From Lunularia cruciata (Eukaryota; Streptophyta; Marchantiopsida; Lunulariales; Lunulariaceae): a DNA stretch of 64,000 bases. The position numbers and the translations under genes were made by a program. The first letter of the stretch is position 1, and the number at the start of each line of letters is the position of its first letter. Below, in pieces: positions 48,490-59,597 of the stretch. The DNA is taken from NCBI GenBank assembly GCA_948567375.1, contig OX419760.1, forward strand, positions 13,454,001-13,518,000, read 5' to 3'. The notes under the pieces are model-generated. The model had not been told where the DNA came from, did not search any database, and saw only the letters and a list, made by a program, of their open reading frames with translations.

Positions 48490-49734
48490 ATTCGTCTTCA
48501 GCTTTGACGATAGCTATGTTCGCTTGTAGCACTGATCTGTGCCACTGTAACAGCGGAGGTTGAAATAAAAATGGAATACACCTTTATACAGATGCATGAG
48601 CAGAATGTGATACTTTCTCTCTGGTGACTTGCCCAACTGAGTTTCAAACAAAATCATTCTTATGGTAATTAGATTGAACACCCAGTTGGACATCATACTA
48701 GATCATCTCCACAAGAGGAAACGATCATGTCAGACGGGGAAGGAACAATGTTCACCAGCCTTCCCGAAACAAATAGGAAATATATTCTTAAATATGATTC
48801 GGTCCGAATGCCTTCGAGTCTTCTTTCAACCTTACTTCTAGAAAGACCGGTATCTTAGCGCATCAAAGATAATGCATCTGACAAACCTATTCCAAATATA
48901 CAGAAATTTATTTAATTGAATATATTTCACTGGAAAGGCTTTTCGTTTGGTTCAAGTCTTCGCTCAAAATTGACCGGTATTTACACGCATTGAGGACATA
49001 GCACCCAGGTTCAACCTCGCACCAGAGCGTTTTACTGGCCTTGCATGATCTACGATATCAAACTTAAGTAGGCAGATCTTAAGCTGAAGTAAAAGAGCTA
49101 GGGATCATAAATCTGTCCTGAAACGAATGCCCATTATTTTTACGCTTGGCAGGATGTAACCTACAGCTAGGCAATGCACATAGACTAGTCTTATACCATA
49201 GAAATTTAAGACTCGTCTTTCAAGACTGGCCCAGTACGAAGCCTAATGTTAAGCCCAGGGTTCCTTAGTATATATGGGAAACTTCACGAGTTCTACCATG
49301 TAAATTAGAGACAAAACTGTTGTTGCCAGAGTACAAGTCTGAACTTGCTAGCATGTCATAGAAGGATGCATCACCGCCTCATTGCTATGTTGAAAAGCTG
49401 CACAGAAGAGAAACAGAGATCTGCAAAATGTGAGAACGCAGAAGGAGATCTTGGACTCAAAGAGAATAACGGAATAAGCCGTCGTTGCATCTTCAATAAC
49501 TGGGCAAAACCAAAATAGTACCAATGTGAAAAGTCAGATGGAGATCTTGTGATTAGGAAGAATACTGAAATCAAGTCGTCGCATCTTCTAAAACGAGAAA
49601 TTACCATTAGTGATGGAATTGACTCGACATTACCACGTAGTATCCAATGTGGCAAGTCAGGAGGAGACTTCGGATCAAGAGGACTACTGCAATCAGCTCG
49701 TTGCATTTTCTGGTACGAGAACAATGTTACCAAG
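48490..49734. other. Convergent intergenic region with degenerate 100-bp repeats
   Basis: The mannosidase gene and the next gene converge here. From about 49410 to 49730 three diverged repeat units share AATGTG, GTCAG(A/G)(T/A)GGAGA and GTCG(T)TGCAT. They keep a minus-strand frame open (49748-49371, 125 codons) in which the unit reads as a repeated S-P-x-x-x-x-HW/HF motif. This may be part of the downstream gene if an extra 67-nt intron exists (CAG|GTTTGT at 49780 to TACCAG at 49714); otherwise it is 3' untranslated DNA. Confidence 0.5.
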
Positions 49735-51889
49735 TTATACGTTGACAAGTAGGATATGCAATGTCATGTGACAAACCTGGCGAGCTCCTTGCACGACTCT
49801 CCTGTCTTCTCGTGATGTCATTTTGGATTCACCTCCTGAAGTTGGTGTGACCTCTCCTCGTCCCATTGACCTTTTCCTCCTTTTCTCCTGACTCCCCATG
49901 TCAGAATTTCCCGGGAAGTTGCTTCCTGTATCATAGCTGGACTTTATCATTTCAGCAAGTACCAGGTTATTCTTCAGGACTTCCTGGGGGAAAGTGGCAC
50001 TTTCTACGTTCTCAACATCATCACTGCCCATTGAACCAGGCAACCCCATGATTCCCTTACCACCGCCATCCTTATAAGCTGAAGCCTCCAGAGAGTTACT
50101 TTCTGAATCAACGTTGGGTTTGCCCTGTTCTGGTTGTACCAGGGTACTCGTCGAGAGTTCTCGTTGGAAAGCTGTGGTATCCGCACTTTCACCACCACCG
50201 TTACAGCAACTGAAATGAGGCACAGCTGTGGTTTCCACATTGTCAACAGCTCCATCACCACACGTTGAGTGGACATTGTCACATTCTTCACTTCCATCCT
50301 CACTCCCAGTGGTCTGCTTTGAAGTTGAATTCGAGCTTTCAAGCTCGTCTGCCGTGGTTTTCTCCAACCCTTCCTGTGTTTCCTGTTGGCGAGACGGACC
50401 GTCGGAGTCTGGAGAAGCTTGAACACCCTCGCCGTTCCCATTGACGTGAGAAGATGTTTCATGATGGTGAGGGGGAGTTACAGACTCTGGCGAGGCTCCA
50501 ACATCACCAATATCTCCATCAGCGTGGTTAGCATCAGACTGGTCATCTTCACATGTTGGTAAAGAGTCCTCACCAGTGTGAACAACAGGATCGTATGTCA
50601 AAGATGATTTCTCTTCATCCGAATATTTTGATTCCATCTTCTTCAGAATCTGTAGGCCAACGTCTTCAGCTTGAAGTTCTTCAACATTTCGTTGCATTAA
50701 GTCGACTTCTTCTGACTTTCTGGGAAAAGACTTTAGCTCCAGCTCATTTACACTAGAGGCGATGCCATCCACTTCAGGAACTAGTCCCTTCCCAATTGGC
50801 TGAGCTTCTTTGCCTGCTGCCTCCTCTCCAAAACTTTCCACCACCACCTTTTCATTGCGTATATGAGTAATGGGAGTAGTGCGTGTCCTGTTAACACCAG
50901 GCTCAGCAACTTCAGCTTCTTTCATCTCCACATCTGTACTACTCTCAGGTATATGAGCTTCCAAGTTAGGCAGCTTCATTGCCGGAGTGTAGCTATTCAT
51001 AGTCAGATACCCCACACCAAAATGCCCATAAACGCTCTGCCCTTCCCCTACAGAAGAAGCTGGGTTTGACTTCTGCCGGTTGTAGCTCCCCTTGCATGAG
51101 ACCTGAGTCCTTCTCCCACTCTGCCTGTGCTGCTGCTGCCCCTCAGCTTCCTCAACCTGATCGCCTTTCCTCTTCAAAGACGATCTCCTCTGCGGTTCCG
51201 GCGACCCGGCCCCCAGCAAGCGTTTTGTGGAACTCTCCACAGGGTGCTCCCATAACTTCTTCTGCAAGCATAGACTCGAAACGTAAACACACGGCGAACT
51301 AAATCCAATTAACTCAATTGACGGCGCAACAAAACAAGTAAAAGCACCAGAAGGAGCGAAATCTTCTCACATTTTGATGCATGTTCATCATGAGCTGGAG
51401 AGCATTGGTCTTCGATCGCGAAAGCTCCCGCTCGAGCTCAAAGTTCTTCTTCCTCATCATCTCCACGACGTTTTGGAGGTAGTGAACGCAGGAAACCGCA
51501 TACGAAGCGTACTTGTTCAGCACTTCCGTTGCGGCCTGCTCCACACTCCTCAGCATCAGAGCTTCGAACTCCTGAACCCGCTGTTCAATTGGTGCATGGA
51601 CATTTTTACGCTCATCGAACTGATCGAAGCCGATTTTCATACTCTCCTCCATAAGTACATCTCTTCTGAACTTCTCCACCCAGCAATTCCACACTTTCTC
51701 TCCCTACAAACCACCACCCCAAACACAAACAGCAACGACAGTCAGAGCTCGAAATCCGTAAATTTCTTCCTCTACAATTCACCAAATTGAATAAACTCCA
51801 AAAATTCCAAACCAGCTAAGAAAAATCACAACCAAATCAATGTTTACCTCGTCGGGGGATTCCCGATTAGATGATTCTGGACAGGCCAT
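49735..51889 (-). CDS. Unrecognised protein with helical N-terminus and acidic disordered tail
   Basis: Three exons on the minus strand (51889-51848, 51703-51371, 51261-49735) with GT-AG junctions in phase, giving 633 residues. I do not recognise the family. Residues 1-125 are mostly helical and charged (WNCWVEKFRRD, FDERKNVHAPIEQRVQEFE, KKNFELERELSRSKTNALQL), suggesting a coiled coil of about 60 residues. Residues 125-190 are basic with RRSSLKRKGDQ, which could be a nuclear signal. The remaining ~440 residues are Ser/Glu/Asp/Gly-rich and look disordered, with repeated VE(T/S)A-type phrases. The start is the first ATG of the short first exon. A longer C-terminus using the 49371-49714 repeats is possible. 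A structural or chromatin-associated role is conceivable but not shown. Confidence 0.7.
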
Positions 51890-54507
51890 CGTGTGTTTCC
51901 CGGTCTCAGACTGAACTCACTCGGACCACCACGACCACCTCCTTCTCTTCCTTCTTCTACTTCCTTCGGGGCTCGGATGCCCAAAGCCACGTAGACATTT
52001 GGGGGGAGCACCTATTTCTTACGTGGAGATTTCTGATTGACAGGAGATGCTTGTTTCTACTCCAGAAACTTGATGTTTGCTCTACGTGGATGGATTTGCG
52101 CGGCCACGGATGTTTGAGATTGCTGACTGCGCAACAACGGCCTCGTCTAGAGCACACCTTGATGAGGAATCGAGCAGCCAGCAAGCTGCAGCTTCCGGGA
52201 ACCAGGTTGGGGTTGACTCAACCCTGGTCGGGTTGACAAGAGGGCAATACTGTGGTCAAGTTGGTATCCTCGTCCTGAGTAGAACTCGATAACCTTCAGT
52301 TATAAAGTGATGTTTGAACAACCCACTGTTATGGTTATGGTAATTTCCGTTAGATTGTCACTTATAATAATAAATTGTATAAGTGTGGAGTACATTGTTT
52401 CTTATGTTAATCCATCTCTTGAGGAGAGAACGGGAGAACAAGCATGACTAAAACTTACATGACTGCAATAAACTGTTCTACATGGACAACACACTTGTGT
52501 TCACCATGATAAGTACATATCATTCTTTGAAACCCATATAGATAATCGATATCTAGGAATCGATTATCGATGCTAGAACATATGATTCGGACATCAATTT
52601 GGTATTGAGTAAGTTTTCAACCATTCAAATTTGTTTAATCCCATGTAGGCCCACGCCACTTAAATTGTCCAAAGAAAGGTGGATTTCTATTGACGTATTC
52701 TCTTTCTTTTGTTAAAAGTATTGAAGGTTAAAACATATTATTTAGTCTCTCTCTCTCTCTCTCTCTCAAAAGAGAGACTAAGTAAAGAAGGATGAGAAAA
52801 AGGAATTTAACACTAAAATATGCTTAAAATGTTCTTCAATCTCACAAGAATGAAATCTGTAAAGAAACCCTTTTATTTTCAGTCAACCTTGCCCTTGAAG
52901 TCGAAATCACATTGAATCGCATTTTATATCCTACAATATTTAATTTTTCATATCTGATAAAATAAAAATTTTATATTTTCCCAAATGTCCTTGGAAGGAA
53001 ATGAAGCCAATATTTTCAACATAATGACCTTGAGAAAACCAACTCTAAACTTTGTAATTAAAGATCAGAGACTGTAAAGCATGTGTTTGATAGTCTTGGG
53101 GAGAGTGATCTTGAGATATTTTTCACTATCTGAACTATTACAGCATACTATAGTGTACATGAAAGCACGCATGCACTTGCAATGTATAGAAATCAATTTG
53201 AAAGGTCGGTTCGAAGGGACAATTTCTCAAAATAAATCACGCAACTGGTAGTATCCCATTTAAATACGCAGTACCTGAAAAGAAATTATACATTACTCTT
53301 CTCACTTCTACCCCTGTCAAGACTGATAGAAATCGAACCAGGGCAATATATAAGCCGACTTTGAATGTAGAAAAGACATCATATTTAGAGTATCATCATA
53401 CCAGCACGCTTTAATCAGGACATGATAACTCAATACAAGTTTTTCTTAACGTGATGAGTCTGATGACCTTTCACTCTATTAAGAGCCTACTTTTAACTAG
53501 CTCCAATATGCATACTACATTATGAGCATATTGGTGTCGTAATTTAAACGTTCAATCAAGTAAATATCTCTCAAACTATATTCCACAATGGTGAATTTTA
53601 GGTCTCATGCTCTCATAGTAACTTCTTGAAAGATTACACTTGGTGGGGTATACGGAGAACATGTCAGAAAGACTCTAACGATTGTTAGTGAAATCAAAAT
53701 CCAAATGCTTTTTCGTTCAATTCCATCTAAAGAGATCAAAATTGAATGTTTGCGTACTAAATGAATGTCGTCATACCTTAGTCTCCAGAAAATATTAGAT
53801 GAACAGAAACGTCGACCTTTTCTGTAGAGGTTTGTAGAAACGTAAGGCATAATGTAGGATTCTATAACTCAGAAGTTTATTTCCAAAGTTGTTTGGAAAA
53901 GATAATCGGGTGACAAACACTAAAATATAGTTTAGAACGAAGCAGTTTTTGCATAATTCGACTTGTGAGAAACTGACGTAAAACTCTGAATTATCAAAAC
54001 AGACTACAGTATAAACTCTCGTAGAATAGCCGAGACTTTGGATACGTGCAAGGTGTCTGTAGAAATTTTAAGATTGACACTCGCGGTACACTGTGTCGAT
54101 TGATCTTACCCAAGTTGTATAATTTTACATTGAATAAACTGATACCTTTGACGTTTGTATACCACATAGAGGAGCGCCAGACATAAAAAGAAGGAATGCA
54201 TGGACCAAAAAGATGCAACATTATGTATCTTAAATACCGAAGAGAAGGAGACTCATAGTTTATTATCCAATATACCATTTACAAAGTGCACGCTTTTCTT
54301 ACAAGCTATCGCCAGAGCATGGAAGATAAGATTCTCATCTCAAACTCGAACAAAATATACGAGATAGTGTCTAACATTGACCCTGAAATGCTAAACTCAT
54401 CGGCACCGACCCAAATGGTTTGTATGTTTACATAGCTGTGTACAGAGTAGCTTTGTGGTGTGACGATGAGGTGATAACAGGATTATCATCAAATTACGGT
54501 TGAATAA
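51890..54507. other. Intergenic, AT-rich
   Basis: About 2.6 kb between the divergent start of the unknown gene and the 3' end of the dioxygenase gene. It holds a TC microsatellite at about 52745-52768, followed by AGAGAGAC that could pair with it. The short open frames (for example 53605-53850 and 53994-54278 minus) show no domain. Confidence 0.55.
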
Positions 54508-57500
54508 TCAGGACACCAACGGAAACAGGGGTGAATCTATTGCGGATCCAGGAGGCAGTTCCACCTTAAGACCAGCTTTTTGTTCCCAAATGAACTCCAT
54601 GGTTCCAGGACGTGGATCAAATCGCACAGAATCACCGACCCAGCGAGTTGCATAAGCGCGGCGTCGATTACCAGAGGATGATATTCCAGGAGCCCCATGA
54701 ACGGAGAAGCTATGGTGAACAAGGACGTCTCCAGGTTCCAAGTCCCATGTCAAAAGTTCAACCTTCAATTGCCACGCAAGAACGCTCTCTGGTCAGCTTG
54801 ACACTGTGGTTCCTAGTGCTTAAATGAATGAAATGGCAGATATTTACAAACTAAGATCTGTACAAGGTTCAGATGCTACATGAAACTGATTCTGAGAAGC
54901 TCCCAGACCTACCTTATCTAGCATGCTGTCGACGTCTGGGGCCTCTGGCAAAGGAGTCACATTTGCAGCCTGGTATCTGTCTGCGTCACCAGAGAAAGAC
55001 CTCAATCTGCATACAACCAACGGTTTAGTCCCTTTACCGCGGTCAGCACCAAATCTATGGCCCATCGCTTAGAAGATGTTTTCACACACTAATATCTCCT
55101 CGTTCATGGATAAAAACTTCTTTCCTCCAGAATTACATACCAAAGAGATCCGACTGGACGTAAGTGGGTTTGGTTGCAAAGTCTATGTTAGAACCCAGGC
55201 TTAACTGTCCAGATACCTTAATACCATTGATTCAAGTGCTTCACAAGCATCAAAAATATTCTTGCGTATCCTGACATATTAATCAATCATATATTCAAAC
55301 TTTTCCATTTTTCTCTGACTCTGTTTGGTAAACAACTCAAGATCTCGTACTCACTTGTGCAGAAGCTTCCATTTGTGAGAGCCCTTCACATATTGGACGC
55401 AGCTAGACTTGGGAATGTAGTCCAAGGAGAGCCACAAAGAGATGACCTGGTTACCAGCAAGTGGCCAGTAAGAGTGGTCATTGTGCCATGGAGTGGTTGT
55501 CTTTGTTCCCGGTTCCTTCACAAACAGCTGATCATAGAAAAGACGCACCTGCTTTGCTCTGTCGTTCATGATTACAGTAAATCAGCTTATTCATCTCTAC
55601 CTGAATAACATAGACAAGAACCACTTTTGCTAATTTTGGAACAGTCGACCAGTCGACTGAGTTAAACTGGTTTCAGACTCACATTGTTACATGAGAGGAC
55701 TATGTACAGAAGGCACACCTTTGAGACGGTTTACCAGAGTGTCAAGAATGTTTAAGGTTTCTCTGGTGCTGTAATCTGGTTAATTTATTTTGAGTCATCA
55801 ACCAGTAAGTCTGCGCTTCTTATTCCACATCGTTCATTGGGCTCTTCAACTTGATACCTGTTCTCTCGCTTTACATTCATGACAAATGACATTTACATCT
55901 CTTCGCCGACATGATATACGAGAAACTGTACTAGGAGTCGCTTAGCATGGAAAGAGATTCAACCTACTCATCCGCCTTGCAACCTCTCCTGCATGCGATT
56001 CAAACACAAATTCTCGCATAACCTCAGACCGCATCCATAAGAATTGATCATCATGAAATCGTCCTGGCTGCATTAAAACTTCAACCAGTGGGTCATAATG
56101 TCTGTATATGAGTAATGACGGCATAATGCGAGAATAGTGTACTGATTACTATGTCCTGACTAGCTTGCAAGAAACTTTACCTTTTCTAACCTAATTTGAA
56201 ATATGGTTATGGTTGTAGAAGTGGAACAAAGGCGATACGGTTCTGCTTTCCATATATACCAATGTCAACTTCATCCTGACAAGTTACAATGTCCGTCTTC
56301 GTTTGCCTTGGATAGGGGTATTACCTGCCCAGGTGTCACGTGCTCATCGCATAATGGACCTACCAACAAGAAATCCCCGTCACAAATGTGTCGTAGAGAA
56401 GTAAACTCTTGATATACAGAATCTTCCTGTACATTTTCTTTTGCTTGTCGACACTAATTCTGGCCATGACGCAGCTATTGTATCGAATTTTGAGCAAAGC
56501 TCAACAAAGATGTCAAACGAACCCTATGCTCCTCCATGCAGCTCTTAAATCTCTCCTTCGTGATTTGGAGGAAAGTCATACCTTAGGAAAGGTTCATAGG
56601 TACAAATCTGGACCCTATTACCCTTGACACGTATCCACAAATTGATTGATCCCGACTGGTTTCATGAACTTGGATAAGCTCTGGGAATAAGTCTCATGAA
56701 CCCTCAGGACACAACCGTAACGTCGGGTAGGAAGGACATGCAGACTAACCTGGATTTTTCAAGTTCACTTCTGCAGCTTCTTGCAGCTTCTCTACCCATT
56801 CAGGGGAGAAAACCTGACGCAGAACTGTAGCACCATCTTCCTCAAATTGTTGTACATCCTCCTCGGATATCCTGGCAATTCCAACTTCCAACACGTTATC
56901 TAAAGACAACACATATCCTTCCAGCAAGACAGTAGACAACTTGAATCTTTGAGCTAAAATCTAGGAATAAGAGTTCATTAGCTTGGCTTGAAGCTAAGCA
57001 GTAACTGTAACAAACTTACACAAGTGCAATGGGTAGTGACTGATCAGATGTGTTCAAAATGAGCTGAATAGGTAGTTCAATCAGCTAAAATACGATTCAA
57101 CGTCATTGCTATGGTTTCATGAAAATAGTTTCAGAGTGCTAAACTCTCCAATTTCTGGAAGGACATGGTACAGAAATAGCGCAGCCTGTCTAGTAAATGA
57201 CAGAATGTGGTTGAGAAGTGTTTGAAAGGTTGTGCTTCTAATAACGGAAAAGGTTTGTGGAGGGCTTCATATGGAAAGCTCAAAGAAGAATATATAATAC
57301 TGCAAAGCAGTGAGCTTCTGTCTAACCAGATGATCCTTAGCATGCGCTTAGCTGGTTGAAGTGCTTCGTTTCTAGTTCTATGGAGAGAAGGATAATCTGC
57401 ATCATCTTATCAAAAGGAGAAAATACCGTGGAGATGTTGCAATGGATGAAGCAAAACGATGTCTGCCAACAATAGGGTGTAATGCGCGGAACAAAGCTCT

Positions 57501-57509
57501 TCCTGCCAT
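54508..57509 (-). CDS. Phytanoyl-CoA dioxygenase family protein
   Basis: Six exons on the minus strand: 57509-57427, 56871-56750, 56063-55968, 55556-55355, 55006-54913, 54762-54508. In-phase joining gives 283 residues. PhyH enzymes are Fe(II)/2-oxoglutarate oxygenases that hydroxylate, for example, phytanoyl-CoA. The iron triad is visible: H125-x-D127 in PWHNDHSYWP and a distal His near 221 (VHGAPG), with the 2-oxoglutarate Arg in NRRRAYATRW (about 233-240). The VRLFYDQLFVKEPGT stretch is typical. The first exon encodes 28 residues rich in Arg, Ala, His and Ser with no acids, like a mitochondrial (possibly dual) presequence; there is no C-terminal SKL. Junctions 3-4 were chosen by phase, and position 101 is the least certain residue. 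Confidence 0.9.
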
Positions 57510-58519
57510 TCCGCCTCCGCTGTATGCAAACTCACAAGGCTAAAAGATTTGCACAGATTTCACACCTACAGTGAATCTAATCTCGAATCAACCGAAAATC
57601 TCCGTTAAACAATTGGAGTTAACAACAAGGGGCACTTCCTAGTAGGATTGCTGCTACCTGCGAAGACTATCTGAACCAATGCTGCAGACTATGTTTCAGT
57701 TCAAGGAAAATTCGCCCACTGTTCACCTTCGGAGGAATTACACATCCATGAAATAGATTTTCACAGACGGAAAATTTCGAAATCGACGCAATTCGACCTG
57801 GCTAGCAACCGAATAAGATGTATCTTAACTACAAAGTTTAGAATCGAAGCTAACATTTGTAGATCCAAACAGGCTAGACTATGCACTGATTAATCCTGTA
57901 GTACTCAAATGCCAACGACTCCTCATTACTGATCCCTAGCACACTCACTGCATCAGAGAGAGGAAGTACAATTCGTCCGCTCTTAACAACGAATCCAGTG
58001 AATGAATGTTGGCGGTTGCCAACCAGAGTTTACAGAGTTTCTTCCACGGACCAATAGATCGGGTTTCCATACGATTGCTGAAAACCTCCTCTGCACTGTT
58101 TTCTGCTCTTGCAGAAGAACGAATCAGTAGTAGACAACCCCATAACCGATGTTTGGATGACTCCACCGTATCGTCATCATTCACTTGCAGCAATCCAGAC
58201 AACAAGGTATCCCTTTGAATTATGAAAGACAAGACAGACGCTAGATATTCATGATGCCATCAATTCATATCACAAGGTATCTTTTGAAAGACGATGAATA
58301 ACTACTCATGATTCCATCAGAATAACTACTCATGATGCAATCATAATGTAGTGTTTACTATGGCTCAAGAAAGTGTATACGGTGAGAGAGTTCATATGTA
58401 GTCTACATATATCAAAGCATACTTATACTTGATTTAAGATGATCAAAGAGCAAGGAAGAATGATCATAATATGGTGAATGATCATAATATAGTGTTTACT
58501 ATGGCACAAGAAAGTGTAT
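57510..58519. repeat. Intergenic with nested local duplications
   Basis: No gene is supported. Around 58300-58350 a 24-26 bp unit (AATAACTACTCATGAT) occurs twice in tandem. A longer unit starting GTGTTTACTATGGC at 58351 (about 90 bp, through CATACTTATACTTGAT) is repeated from 58492. The second copy is split by the non-LTR fragment at 58520-58652 and continues at 58653-58720. Confidence 0.7.
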
Positions 58520-58652
58520 CTTAGGTGCGGTAGTGCAGATTTCTCATACAGACTCTATTGGGGCTTAGCACCATGTTACCTTTTTTGTCTCTCCCTTGTA
58601 CTGCTTGATGGGGTCTTCCCATCCTTCATTTTTCCTGCGCGGTCGCCTTTTA
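58520..58652 (+). mobile_element. 133-bp 3' fragment of the non-LTR retrotransposon
   Basis: Matches the last ~135 bp of copy A in the opposite orientation, from CTTAGGTGCGG through CATACAGACTCTATTGGGGC to GCGCGGTCGCCTTTTA. The interrupted sequence is a local duplicate whose intact sister (58351-58440) shows the empty site. A 5-bp repeat TGTAT (58515-58519 and 58653-58657) is the likely target duplication, although TAT at its left edge also matches the element. Confidence 0.85.
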
Positions 58653-58766
58653 TGTATATGGTGAAAGAGTTCATATGTAGTCTACATATATCAAAGCATA
58701 CTTATACTTGATCTTAGATGATCAATGACAACAGGAAGAATGAATACTTGATTTCGAGATGATCTG

Positions 58767-58871
58767 TGTCGTGCGTATATACATCGCTACACAACATATA
58801 TCGCTGTCAACATCATACACTATAAAAGCACAACTCACACATAAGTCATACATAGACTCTAAAGTGCCACA
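58767..58871. repeat. 105-bp direct repeat, left copy
   Basis: On the minus strand it begins TGTGGCACTTTAGAG and ends CGCACGACA, i.e. TG...CA ends. It is identical to 59324-59428 except for one base. It may be a copy of the LTR of the adjacent Ty3/gypsy element or one end of a longer LTR. Confidence 0.9.
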
Positions 58872-59323
58872 ATAATCAGATTGCTTAACATTCTCAACTC
58901 AACTCAACTCAGATCAGTACTTGATCTGTCACTCTATAAACTGCCAACAACTGGGCACTGATTACAGTCAAGCCACACCCACTCAAGCATAGAGAATCCA
59001 GGTGACGCTCGCCGGCCTCTGTCCACCATAGCCAGGAACTCAAAGGCTCAACATCAGAGAAGTGAGCTCTCTGGAGCTCACTTCGAAACTATACCCCCTG
59101 GACTCGAGCTAGCCCTGAAACCCTAACGGTCCCACTGACGGCACACTCGACGGTGCAAACGGTGCAAAGTGACGGTGGGCCCCACCGTGAAGTCAGTACC
59201 CCGAACACGAAATCTAACCGTCGGAAAGTAGTCCCTGAGAAACAGCTAGAATAACTCTAACTACCATCACTGGAACTCCAGTGTCCGAGCATCTAGATGC
59301 GGAACTACAAATGGCGTGACAGC

Positions 59324-59428
59324 TGTCGTGCGTATATACATCGCTACACAACATACATCGCTGTCAACATCATACACTATAAAAGCACAACTCACACATA
59401 AGTCATACATAGACTCTAAAGTGCCACA
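59324..59428. repeat. 105-bp direct repeat, right copy (putative LTR border)
   Basis: Its minus-strand start (TGTGGCAC at 59428) directly follows a purine run (CTAGGGGGGCGAT, 59429-59441). That is where a polypurine tract and 3' LTR should meet for the element at 59.6-64 kb. With the copy at 58767 it brackets 452 bp. LTR length (105 bp or the whole 662 bp) cannot be settled without the 5' LTR, which is outside the window. Confidence 0.65.
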
Positions 59429-59441
59429 ATCGCCCCCCTAG
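59429..59441 (-). other. Putative polypurine tract
   Basis: Minus-strand CTAGGGGGGCGAT abuts the TG that begins the 105-bp repeat. This is the expected layout at the 3' end of an LTR retrotransposon. Confidence 0.6.
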
Positions 59442-59597
59442 CTGGCGGTTAGGTCCCTCTAACTCCAGATAGCCATCTACTCTAAGTATATGGTATACCC
59501 TCTAATGGGCAAAGATCAGGAGGCCGGGTGTTATGGAGCCCCATCGTTAGTCGCCTGTCTGCAATCTATACCATATAAAGAATGAACTAGCTATAGA

